Position numbers and translations under genes: made by a program. From positions 432,326 through 496,325 of the forward strand of contig NW_022098063.1 of NCBI RefSeq assembly GCF_002288925.2: 64,000 nt of DNA, in the 5' to 3' direction. Source of the stretch: Delphinapterus leucas (taxonomy: Eukaryota > Chordata > Mammalia > Artiodactyla > Monodontidae). Of the stretch, positions 48,901 to 60,165 are shown piece by piece. Within the stretch, counting starts at the first letter, position 1, and every line of letters begins with the position of its first letter. The notes below the pieces were generated by a model that saw only the letters and a list, made by a program, of their open reading frames with translations, had not been told where the DNA came from and made no database searches.

Positions 48901-50845
48901 TACCTATACTGCTTACTGCAAGGAAATAATTTTATGAGGAGATAAACAAAGATTTTTTTAACTGAATTTTCTTTTTCAACAGCCTACTGGAGACCCCCTC
49001 GTATTGGCTAGTAATTGCAGTAGAATGCAATGTGAGACAGTTATGCAACTTTCCAGGGCTGGCCACACATCTGCTATTGATTATCATGAAGTATTCAGAA
49101 GCAAGCAGCTTTGCTTGAGGCGGCAGCAGTGACAATCTCTTTCTCTTCCGTGTGTTCATTCTAAGGGGGTAGAAAAGGATGCCAAGACAGGTTGGGTAGT
49201 GTCCCTACCTGATCACATCTGAGCAGTTAAGATCTTTATCGGGGTTTCTGACCAAACTTTTGAAATCCATAAGAAAACGGAAGTAGTGCTCATATGTGGA
49301 ATTTGGACCATAGACTCCTGGTCTGAGATCCGTTTGAAAGTCTAATCCATTCCAAGTTGTCATATTTGGATTTTAACATTGAGTTTCTGACATGGGTAGA
49401 TTCTCTATTAAGTTAATATTCGTGCCAACTCGTCACTGTTTAAGAGACAGAAAACGCTGGGAGGTGAAGCTACAGGGCTAGACAGGCTTGCCAGGTGAAA
49501 GTAGCCAAGGCTGAAACTCAGCAGACAAACTCAGCAGGTGATGAAAATGTGAACCAAAGCAGAACTTATCCAAACAGGGTTTCAGGAGGAAAAGGGAGGC
49601 TGTTTTGCAGGTAGCACTGAAAGGCATGGATCAGAAGTTTTTCCTTTTGAATAGGTCAGGTTACAAAACTTAAGTTATTCAGTTTCTCCTTAAAGAGCTA
49701 TAGAAATATGTAACAGTTACGATTCACAAAATTGTAAACATTACCAAAATGAATGTATTTTCTGGGAAAGTGGTGACATGAACAGTATACCTGCCTACCT
49801 ACCTAAAAAAGGTCTTATTAAGTCCATTCGTTTCCTCGTAGAAACAAGAAAGCTACAAATCACTAACTTTTTAAATTTGAAAACTATTTCAATAGAATTT
49901 TTACTACTGAATTCAGCAAAGTCCCATCGCATGCCATTCAACTTTCTCAAATTCAGTTATGTACCATCAGCCCAAAACAGACAGAAAGAGAGAGAGAAAT
50001 AATAACCTAAATGGTGCATTAGCCACCATGAAATGATTTTATGCTGAAGAGTAAGCATGAGATGGAGCTGGGGCTTTGCTGGTCCCTCTCTGACCCTTGT
50101 TTCTGCATTGCCTCTCACACTGGGGGCATCTCATACACTGATGTTGAATGTCGTGGTTAAGGCTATGCATGTTTTTTTTTAATGTCAAAGTACCTCTAAA
50201 GACAAGGCAACTATCCAATCTAGTCCAAAAGAAACAGGAACTTGTTCCAATGCTGGAGGAAACACTTACAATAAGTCCTATACTTACTGGAAGATGGTAT
50301 GTTATCCTCCAATCTGGTAACTTCCTAAAAGATTTTCAGAAACAATATTGACCCTATACAATTTTTACATTACACCTGACTCTTCTGTACTCTTAGCCAA
50401 ATCGGTACCTTAGATTCTCGTATGTTAGAATGATGTGGTCAGAGTTGGTGAAAGAGACTTACAATTTGAGCTCTGATATCCTCAAATTGTGTGCCATGGT
50501 GCCTGAGAGCACTACAGCAAACTCGAGGGGGTGTTTAAATTTTTGAGGAAGACATAGCGTTATTCAACATCTCTCAGACACTGCGTGAACTAGTAGTTCA
50601 AGCCAGTTCACAGTGTAACATTAGACTGTTATATTTCTTTGGATGAGAGCATTACTTTGCAAAGCTGGGTTGTAGGCAGTTGCTGTACTAAAAAGCAAAT
50701 ATTATGTGAAAAGTAACGTGAAACAGGAAATTAGGATAGTGGAATACAATCTGATTTCAAGGTTTAAGAAGTTGTGAGGTGGCCAGTGATCAATTTATTG
50801 CCTCACAGCTCCAATTCACCCTCTGCAAAAATAAAGATGGAACTT
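48901..50845. other. Upstream non-coding, nothing recognised
   Basis: AT-rich, apparently unique sequence, with no exon and no named repeat. Confidence 0.45.
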
Positions 50846-50849
50846 TACA

Positions 50850-52125
50850 TATTTTTTGTCTTGCCAGCTGGTTCTACCCTAAGCTTTGTCAGTGGAGTGC
50901 CATGGAGAGACATTACAGGAAGAGGAACTTTTGTTTCCTGGTTCTGGTGTGCTCTTGCTGCAAGCTGCCTCAAGCATACATGGCTTCTCCAGCCCCCAGT
51001 TCCTGCAATGCAGGCACCTTCTTCAGCGACTGGCCCCTGCTGTACATGGTGGTCAGCACCAACCAGCCTCCAGCAGCTTCTGCTGGCGTCCCCCTTAGGT
51101 GGTTTTGTAGCAGAGCCCCTCCAGTGGGAAACCTCCCCATGAACAGATTTCCTCGGCATCCTAGAGGATGGATTTCCAGCAAGTTCTACCAGCACAGCGC
51201 TACTGTGACTTCTCTGCCATCCAAGGTGCCAAGGCTAGCCATCCTCTCCCCAACAAGGTCCACAGTAGAAGAGAGAGCAAGTTTGGGTTTGGTGCCTTGT
51301 TTCAAACCCAGGGGAAGAGGCTGCTCTTTATATTTGTTATTCCTCTGTTCTTCAGAATTCTCTTTACTTCCTAACAGCCAACCCTCATCAAAATGAATAT
51401 TTCTTTAAAAAATTTTTTTCTTTCTTATTACTGTTTTCAATTGTGGTGAGATGCACATCACATAAAATGCACCATCTTAGACGTTTTTAACTGTACAGCT
51501 CAGTAGTATTAAGCACACATACATTGTTGTGTAAGCCTCACCACCATCCATCTCCAGAACTCTTTTCATCTCGCAAAACTGAAACTCTATACTCATTAAC
51601 ACTAACTCTCCATTCTTCCCTCCCCTCAGCCCCTGGCAACCACCATCCTACACTCTCTCTCTGAATTTGACTACTCTAAGTACTTCATGTACGTGGAATT
51701 ACTCAGTATTTGTCTTTTTTGTGACTGGTTTATTTCACTTAGTTAACGACCTCAAGGTTCATCCATGTTGGAGCATGTATCAGAATTTCCTTCCTTTTTA
51801 AAGCTGAATGATATTCCACTGTGTGTATATACTACATTTTGTTTCTTCCCTTCCTCCATCAATGGACATTTGGGTTGCCTCTACGTTTTGGCTATCATGA
51901 ATAATGCTGCTATAAACATAGGTATACAAATACATGTTCAAGTCCCTGTTTTCAACTCTTTTGGGTATATACCCAGAAGTGGAATTGCATATGGCAATTC
52001 TACTTTTAAGTTTTTAGGAGCCGCCATACTGTTTGCTAGTGAATATTTCTTTATATTAAACTTTCCTGTTCAAATTATCATGTGCTTTATCTCCTGATTG
52101 GATCCTGACTGAAACATGCAAGGCC
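50850..52125 (+). repeat. Old interspersed repeat of unassigned family, split by an L1
   Basis: The left part starts near 'cttgccagctggttctaccc', is relatively GC-rich, and runs to 51407. The right part starts at 52054 with 'tattaaactttcctgttcaa' and ends 'ggatcctgactgaaaca'. Removing the L1 between the target duplications joins the parts into a typical retroelement-like 3' end. ORFs of up to 205 codons in this GC-rich part lie in several frames on both strands and resemble nothing, so they are not genes. Confidence 0.5.
51408..52039 (-). mobile_element. L1 3' fragment, reverse orientation, 14-bp target duplication
   Basis: After a T-rich start come 'gtggtgagatgcacatcaca', 'taaaatgcaccatcttagac', 'ggacatttgggttgcctcta' and 'gggtatatacccagaagtgg', the reverse complement of L1 ORF2-end and 3' UTR. 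The duplication TGAATATTTCTTTA lies at 51394-51407 and 52040-52053. Confidence 0.93.
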
Positions 52126-54390
52126 CAACAGATGCACCCATTCCATTAGTAAGTAACTGGTGAAGAATGAAATAAAAACATTATTTTTTAACCTTTCAAT
52201 TTATGTGTATTATTTTTTCACATGGCTACAAAGTTAATAGTACATAACTACTTATTAAGTTATTGCGACCTAAGCACTTCATAAGTGAAACTGCTAGATA
52301 CTTCTTGTATCCTAGAAATAATATGAAAAAATTACTGAGACACTAAGGGTTCCATGAGTAAAGATGTTGGGAACCTTTGCTCCGGCCTATATGTTTCCAG
52401 CTGCCCTTAGGACAAGTCTGCTTGGAAGGTTCATTAGGCTCACCTTGGAGGGACACTCACCTAGGGAGTATCCTTATACTTGAAGGCACAGATAGATCCC
52501 TTCCCCACCCCCAGCATCTTGGTTTTCTTCATAATATTAAATTCGTTCTTACTCGGGCAATGATGGCTAGATACTTATGATTATCATTGACTTAGGCTGC
52601 TTTGTGTCCCCTTATTTCTAATCTAAGTCCCACAGTCAAAATGTTTCCCGAATAGGCCTTTTCCCCCTCCGTTCCCACAGCTATTAGTCTATCATCGCTA
52701 GCTGGTATTATCTAACAGATTCAAACTGATTTCCCTTAAATGAGACCACGGGTTGAAAATTCAAACGCCCACTGAGGCTAGAAATACAATGATTCGTACC
52801 TGCCACAGTCCCTGCACACACGAAAGCCGCTGAGCTAAGCAGGCTATGGGCCAGGTGCCCAGGATGCCAGCTGGAACAACAACCTCTCTCTCCCAAAGAA
52901 AGCGCTGGCAATGCAAGTGAGTGTAAATGACGCTACTAGTGGCAAAATCATGACTGCTCCCCACTCCATACACAAGTACACATGAATGATTTGAAAAGCA
53001 AGTAATCATTCAGAAACTTTGACAATTGTTTCCATTAACTGGAAATTACTGGAAACAAACCTTATGACACATCTTGTGCAGCCACACTGTTGGAACAGGC
53101 TGCAGTCTATTTTTTCTGCTGTTATGCTCTTTTTTTTTTTTTTTTTTTTAACCCCAAAGCCTAGCTCAGGTCTCAACTCCTCCATAAAGCCTACTGAAGC
53201 CCACAGTGAACTTAACTTCCACTGTGAAATTCTAACACACTTAAAGCTGATACTCTGGATGTTAGTTGTCTTCTGAGGCAGATTTGTAAGCTATTTGGAA
53301 CATAAGATTATATCTTGTGGGTTTTTTTTTCTCCTTTCTAGAGAGTAGAACATACTGGATACTGTGAAGGTACTATATAACTAATAAAATAATCATTCAA
53401 TCATTTCATAATATTGAATTATGACAACATGTAAGAATAAGCCTAATTTCTCCTTACCCCAAAAGTACGTTACAAGGAACTGTGTACATAAATATCTGTT
53501 ATCTTCAAAGACAGAAAACAAGAAAATTTGCATTGCATCTGGAGAACTGAGGCTGGTAATCTACAACAATCCAAAACTCTATCGGATAAAAAGCCAAGAA
53601 GAAAATAATTCTGACAGCTGCAAACCTTCTGTTTTACAACATGCACAGAATGGAGGCACTTCCTCTTAACATCCTCATAAACAGAGTGCTGAGCAAATGC
53701 AAACAGCCCCAGTAGAAGACACTGGAGTCTAGGCTTCAACTAATGGATTGTGCTTATCTTTATAGAGGCAACCTCGCCAGCCCCCTAGCAAACCCACCAC
53801 AGTTGTCCTAGGAGCCATGAATAAGATGGATTGAACAAAATTTCACTTCAGTTGATGGAATTTCCAGGGCCAGCAAGGTACCAACAGAAGCTGCCCACTT
53901 TAAAAGAGCAGCGGCCTCACCTTCCTCAGAGTGGGAATGCTGTTTCCTTTCAATTAAGAACTAACATCCAGCACTGGGCCACCTGAATAATATATACTAA
54001 TAAATCCCAAAGGAGAATTCCAGACACCTCTTTTACTCAAGGCATGACCTCCTCTGAGGTGATAAACATTCTATTAAGCAAGTCTCTTAGGAGCAAGTTT
54101 TCCCTCAGAGGCTGTTTGCACTTACAACATGCTCTGTTTTCTGAGGCCAATTTGGGATCCACTGTTGCACAACATGTAATTAATTTTGCCATCTGTTTTC
54201 TTAACGGATGGAATTAACCTGTGAATGTAGAAAGGCAGCACTTTGGTTGTCCCAAACATCCTGTTATCTGGACCAGAGGAAGGAAAAAGTATCCCACTTG
54301 GCCATAGCCCCAAATTCTGAACCAGCAACCCAGTTTAGTACCAAACAACTTATGTGTTTCAATTAAGCTATGTCTTAATATCATCAGCAA
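52126..54390. other. Upstream non-coding; possible L2 piece only
   Basis: Text at about 53155-53310 ('ctcaggtctcaactcctcca') is L2-like after a T tract at 53131-53149. No gene is recognised. Confidence 0.4.
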
Positions 54391-54394
54391 TAAT

Positions 54395-54715
54395 AAGTAT
54401 AATTTATCAAACACCTACTATGTGCTAGGTATTATGCCACACACATTACAGAACGTATCTCCACTCTTACGATATCTCAGCAAGGTGGTATTTTCTAGCT
54501 CTTGCAGTGCTTCTGTATACATCACCACTGATCCTCACGATAATCCTGTAAGGAAGGAATCTTGGGTATTACTGGCTCCATCTGCTTCTGAAGAGGATAC
54601 GGATCCTCAGAGAAATAAGTGGCTGGCCCAAGGTCACTTAGCTAGGACTGAATGTGAACTGAGACTGGAATGCGGGTCCCTCTGACCTCATTCCATGCTA
54701 CTTTCCTATACCTTA
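54395..54715 (-). repeat. MIR SINE, near full length, reverse orientation
   Basis: 'atcaaacacctactatgtgc', 'taggtattatgccacacaca', 'tcctcacgataatcctgtaa', 'gatcctcagagaaataagtg' and 'gcccaaggtcacttagctag' appear in reverse-MIR order. Confidence 0.85.
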
Positions 54716-55215
54716 GGATGTGTCTGAATAAGCAGAGCACAGATCATTTTAATTCAAGGCAAATGCGCCATACGCTCCAAAAGAAGAGGAATATAGTGCA
54801 GTAAGAGAGGTCAGACAGCAAAGCCAACCCAGAGGCTCTGAGCCTGGCTGACTTGGAGGAAGAGGGAGCCAGACATGAATAGAAAAGGGCAAGTCCAGAG
54901 GAGGAACAGATGTGGCAAGGGGAATGTGGTTCCACTCACATATCTGAGCCTGGGTCAGAGCAGGACAACCAGTGTGGGGATGTGTTCTTCTACCAGACCA
55001 ATTTCCCAGACAGCCAGGGCCCTTCAGGGAGTGCTGCTGTTTCTACAGGCCTCACAGCCTTTGATGAAAATATTTCTACAACACATTGCATAGGATATCT
55101 CCTCTTCACTAAACAAAGGCTGTGGAACATACTTTATTTTTTTCCTACAAAATAGACTACTGTTGTTAATTACACTATTCTCTAATATATATATGGACCT
55201 ACATTTTTCACTAAG
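54716..55215. other. Upstream non-coding, nothing recognised
   Basis: No recognisable repeat or exon. Confidence 0.4.
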
Positions 55216-55373
55216 CCTTGCGGAGCACAGGCTCCCGACGTGCAGGCTCAGCGGCCATGGCTCACAGGGCCCAGCCGCTCCGCGGCATGTGGGATCTTCC
55301 CGGACCGGGGCACGAACCCGTGTCCCCTGCATCGGCAGGTGGACTCTCAACCACTGCGCCGTCAGGGAAGCCC
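55216..55373 (-). mobile_element. CHR SINE lacking its 3' end and A-tail
   Basis: It begins abruptly at 'ttgcggagcacaggctcccg' and ends with the intact head 'gtcagggaagccc'. The usual last 40 bases or so ('aacgggagaggccacaacag' and onwards) and the poly(A) are missing. No target duplication is visible. Confidence 0.92.
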
Positions 55374-55689
55374 AAATGTGTCCTTTTTCAATTTTTCATT
55401 GTTCATATGTTCCATTGGTTTCATCCATAGGTGACCCTGACTTGTTCAACATAAGCAATGCAGAGGGCTTCTGCTTGGTCATGAGTGGCTGAATGGGAAC
55501 GGTCAGGATTTCCTGACACCTGTCTTCTTCTTCAGAGTCAGATGTCACTTCTTATTCACAGTATCTAACAACTGCTCTACATCTTCTAATTGGAGGTCCA
55601 AGGGACTTAGGGAGAACCAAAGGTTGATGGAAGAAGTCAGGGGTTCACCATCTGTTCTAGACAAAGCTGAAGATGTCACTGTTCAGATG

Positions 55690-56180
55690 TCATCTTCATT
55701 TATGTAGTTCTTCATTCTACAAATATTTATTGAGCATCCACCGTGTACAGGTATAAGGCAAATGGTGTAGATAAAACAACCATGGTACCTGCTCTCACAA
55801 AGCCCGCAGTACAGTGGGGGAGGGTGAAGAACACTAATTAAAATACAGTATGATAAGTGCAATAGCACAAAAGTAGGGGGTGTTATGAAGACTCAAAGGA
55901 CAAGTACCTAAATCGGACCTGGGGGAGGGAGTCATCAAGGAAGGCTTCCTGAAAAAAGTGATGCCTAAGCTAAAACTTGAGAGTCAAGTAATTAGCCAAG
56001 GAAGGGGAGATAGGAGAGAAAAGAAGGAAGAATGGTTTCAGGTAGAGTTAACAGCATGTTTAACAGTCCACAGGTGAAAGAATAACTGAAAGGAAGATTA
56101 AAGAAAAAGCCAATGGATAGGAAAATCAACTGGCCACTGGGGATCTTTGAGAAAGACGATAGAGTAACAGAACTAGAGAT
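55690..56180 (-). repeat. Ancient L1M- or L2-type LINE fragment, reverse orientation
   Basis: 'ttctacaaatatttattgag', 'catccaccgtgtacaggtat', 'gtacctgctctcacaaagcc', 'gataagtgcaatagcac' and 'caaggaaggcttcctgaaaa' are in the expected antisense order. The right edge is uncertain. Confidence 0.6.
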
Positions 56181-56837
56181 AAAAGCCAAATTGCAAGGGG
56201 TTGCGGAATAAACTGGTATTAAGGTAGTAGAAAAAGGACCGGTGGACTATTCACTTATGGAATCTCGCTGAGAAGAGTAAGTTGGAAGAGTACTCTGAGG
56301 AGAAAGCAGTGTCAAGAGAGCACAACTTTAGCACAGCTTGAATTGAGTGACTTTGCCGAAGGAATATTTAAATTCACAAAGCTCTCCCACTGGCCAATAC
56401 CAGACACAGGGAAGCTGGTGCCGTCAATCTCTTACAAAAACACATGTGCAATAATTTGCATGGACTCTCACACAAGTTTAAATTATATTAAAAAAAAAAA
56501 AATGAAGTCGAACCCCCTTCTCCAAGCTCAGTGGCTGGTGCTAGGCCAGCAGGTCTTACCTGAAACAGGGCAACACAAGGTGTTATCTCTAAGGCACCTG
56601 GGAGGTTCCCAAGCTCCAAATTACCCTCTTAGCACTACAGGAAATACTCTCATTAGAGAGGCGGTACTCTGGGCTAAACTTTGCCCTATTTTCTGTACTA
56701 CCATCAGGTTCTTTTAAAAATACAAGCGTATCTTGGAGGAGAGGCCTGTGAATGACTAACATCTAAGAGTAAATGAACTCACTGGTTTCTTTGTTCCTTC
56801 ACTGGGCATCCCAGGTGGTAGCAGGAATGCAGAAATT

Positions 56838-56912
56838 AAGAGTGTGGGGAGCGGGGGAAGGGGTGGGGGGAGGGGAGGGGGAGGGGAGGGTGGGGGAGGG
56901 GAGGGCTGGGAA
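56838..56912 (+). repeat. G-rich low-complexity tract
   Basis: Many runs of three to five Gs are separated by single A or T ('ggggtggggggaggggaggg'). It has strong G-quadruplex potential on the plus strand. Confidence 0.9.
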
Positions 56913-57724
56913 AAGAGTAAATGCAAGTTTATTCCATCCCCAACTCCACCCTGCTCACTAATCTCCTGCCTGCCTCACACCAAGAAAAGGCAAAGAGGAG
57001 TAAACAAACCCAGAGGACGACTTGCCAGGCAGGTGGGTGAGTTTCAAATGCTTGGGGTTCCTTATCTTTAGTGATGTAAATTTTTCTAATGATGTAAAAT
57101 ACTCAGAGTTGTTTTGACGAGATTTCCATCTCTGCTTCTCTAAATTGATTCTGCCTCCAAAGGCCACTGAACCAAAGAAATGATTTTCATTGAGGACATG
57201 ATTTCTTTTCAAGTATTTGCAATTTGTGGGTAAAAATTATGGTGGCCCACTTACCCCAGTGATAGCCAGTTTTCTAACCGAAGGTAAAAAGCTAAAATCT
57301 ACTATAAAAACAAAAATACAAAGAGCTCACATCGATAAAATCTGGCATCTCTGACGCTGAGCAAACATATCAATGATAGCTGAAGTTAGCAGGCTTATAG
57401 CCCAAGAATCACAAACTGATAGCCTTAGGACTGAATCCAGCTCAGAGTTTTCTTGGGCCACATAAGTTTTATTTTTCATCTGAACTTCAATGCCTTTAGA
57501 TGAGAACTGCTCTCTGCAAGTTTGCCACAGGTCTCAAGACTTGCAACTGTTCATATAAAGCACTACTTATGCACTGATATTTCTTGCCTGGTTCTTGTAG
57601 ACATTTGAGTTTGGGACCACCGTTTTAACAGACTGATGTTAAAAACAAACAACCTCTCCTACTAAGGTAGGGCTAACGTTTCGGAGCGGAGCATGTGTGG
57701 GTTGTTGAGTAATAGGATCACTAA
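56913..57724. other. Upstream non-coding, nothing recognised
   Basis: No named repeat and no exon. Confidence 0.4.
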
Positions 57725-57737
57725 AAAACAATAAACC

Positions 57738-57910
57738 GGGCTTCCCTGGTGGCGCAGTGGTTGAGAGTCCACCTGCCGATGTGGGGGACGCGGGTTCGTG
57801 CCCCGGTCTGGGAGGATCCCACATGCCGCGGAGCAGCTGGGCCCGTGGGCCATGGCCGCTGGGCCTGCGCGTCTGGAGCCTGTGCTCCGCAAAAAAAAAA
57901 AAAAAAAAAA
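57738..57910 (+). mobile_element. CHR SINE, short 3' form, with 13-bp target duplication
   Basis: 'gggcttccctggtggcgcag' through 'ggagcctgtgctccgc' runs directly into poly(A), so the usual last part of the element is absent. The flanks AAAACAATAAACC (57725-57737) and AAAACCAATAAACC (57907-57920) differ by one inserted C. Confidence 0.94.
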
Positions 57911-58409
57911 CCAATAAACCACAACAGTGTGCAGCACCACTTGCAATCAGACTCTTAACAAAACAGGAGACTGAAAACATCAGTGGGACTCACTTGTCCC
58001 AGGATAAGCCACGTGACCATGGCTTTGAAACCACTTTTGAACAGAAGCATCTGCCACGAGTCACCGACTGATCTCACTGCTCCCACAGGATCCCTGACAT
58101 CTGGATGTCCCAGAACAGAAGGCGGGCAGCCAAACTCCAAGCCTGTCTTGGCAAAGGAAACAATCCCTCTATTCAGTGAGCTGTGGCTATACCACAGCAT
58201 CTGTAGGATCCAACTAACAGCACTCAATTTGGAGCAATTCACACCCGGCGCTCAGACAGTCAAGCCACTTGATGGCTATTTGAGACATTTATGGCACGTA
58301 ATACAGAAACTGGGCCATCACGTGTCTGTCCGTTAAGTGCTGGCAAAGAGGATTTAGGTCCTCACACCGAAACTCATCTCAGTTCCAAGTGACACTTCCT
58401 ATCACACTA

Positions 58410-58640
58410 TGCATAGAATCCAAGAAACAGAAAGCTAGTGCTTAAAGAAGCCTTTGAGGTCCTCTCAATCTCCTCATTCCTCAGACTTGTTCACAGATGA
58501 GAAATTAGGTCCAGTAAGCTGATATGACCAGTCCAAAGGCTCATCACACAAGCGTCTTGAGGCGGACTAGAACATAGATCTCTGAGACCTCCACAGTGGA
58601 GGTTGTCCTCTCTGTGACCAGCCCCAGCCTCCGTGTCCTT
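58410..58640. repeat. CR1/L3- or MIR3-like fossil
   Basis: 'agcctttgaggtcctctcaa', 'ttcacagatgagaaattagg' and 'tccaaaggctcatcacac' followed by 'actagaacatagatctctga' resemble the L3 3' end. Confidence 0.5.
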
Positions 58641-59735
58641 CTGCAGCCTGGCCCAGTGCTCCTGGACTTGATTTCTGTGACCCACATGGGCATCCAGGTT
58701 CGAGGTCGTCACTGGGGTTTGGGTCAAAGCCCACTGATAATAAAGGGGTTCCTCTGCTTTGGTTGGCCTTCTGTGCATGTATTCCCTTGGGGATGTGGCA
58801 GGGAATACCGGCTGGCTGGGGACAAGGTTTGGGAGTTTGGAATCCTATACCCTAGCCATGGATTTCATCTACAAAGATAAACGGGCACCTCTTCTATCCC
58901 AATTTACTCATCACAAAAGCAGTGTTTTCTTTATATCACTGTGCCTTTCACTCCCTCAAGAGCTCTCTGAATGTTGCTCCAGCCCCATCCCCTGTCCTAG
59001 ACAGCCATCCTCCTGGAGGTCTCATCTAGCATCAACTACCTGAAACTCCTTATGACTAATTGCCCTGTTTTGTTTATTTGTGTGCAGCTTCAAGGTCTTT
59101 ACATTATCCAGAGTTCAGTAATATCCATTAAAATAGATAAAATAATCAAATATGGCAATTAAGCGCATATATAGAAAGTGTAAGGGTATTCTTTACAGGG
59201 ACGTATGGACTTCTTACACAGATTTTTAAAACAATTTTATATTGGACTCCAGTGTTCTATGGGGGTGTATAATTACCATAGGTTGAAGTGCCTGCCTGTA
59301 ATTAATCTTCTCTAGTTCTTATTCTCATCGCTCAATGCTTACCAGACCAGGTCTGTGTTTGAGAATTTCCCTCTCTGATCTGCAGTACTGTTGTGGTTCA
59401 TGGACTCTGTATCCTTGTTCTCCCTGATAGCATCTGTGTCATTTGTCACTGGGCGGGGAGAGGGATTGGTAATCCAATATGCCGGGCTCCATTTGCTGTA
59501 TTAGACCATAGCCAGATACCAAATAAGAAGCAACAGGGAAAGAGAAAAAACACGGTGAAAGGAAGCCTGTGTAGGAGACACCGTGGCCGACTTCCCATCA
59601 CTTCCTTCCGCCCGCCTGCCTGCTCCTTGTGGAGCAGCCTGCTGTTTGAGGGAGAAACTGACCCCAGCCCCCAGCTCTCAGGTTCAGCCCTGACCATTTC
59701 CGCACAGTCATAGTAATCCCGTCCCCCTCGCCCTA
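58641..59735. other. Upstream non-coding, nothing recognised
   Basis: No gene or firm repeat assignment. Confidence 0.4.
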
Positions 59736-59739
59736 GAGT

Positions 59740-60165
59740 GACTGGTTTAGGCAACCCAAGCCTAAGCCAATCAACACAGCACATTCTTTACTCAACAAAC
59801 TGGCTTAAGATTGGGCACGTGGCCCAATCTGGGTCAGTGAGACATCAGAAATGTGCTGGGGGCTTCTGGAAAAGGTCACTCACTCCTCTGATAGAATTAC
59901 CAAAAGCCAGTTCTCTCTCCTCTGGACACTGTATTGTGGGTGTGAAGTTAGAATTGCTGCAGACATTTAACCAGCACGAAAGAAGCCAACTGAGGAAGAA
60001 AGTTAACCACAGAAGGCAGACTGGAAAAAAAGTGGGTCCTTGACATCACTGCACTGCTAAATCAAATCTCATTCTGCTTATGCAACTAATAAAAAATCCA
60101 CTTTTGTATAAGCCAGTCTAAACTTGGGTTCCTTTCTTGCACAAGAAGAGCCATAACTGATACAA
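59740..60165 (+). repeat. Old interspersed repeat of unassigned family
   Basis: 'gggtcagtgagacatcagaa', 'gctgggggcttctggaaaag', 'gttagaattgctgcagacat', 'gtgggtccttgacatcactg' and the ending 'agagccataactgatacaa' look like a known class of mammalian retroelement 3' ends. I cannot name the family. Confidence 0.5.

Noticed and set aside
50779..51396. A 205-codon plus-strand ORF, the longest after TNFAIP8
   Set aside because: Other ORFs over 110 codons overlap it in other frames and on the other strand, the sequence is GC-rich and resembles an old repeat, and the product is not protein-like (scattered Cys, Pro and Ser runs).
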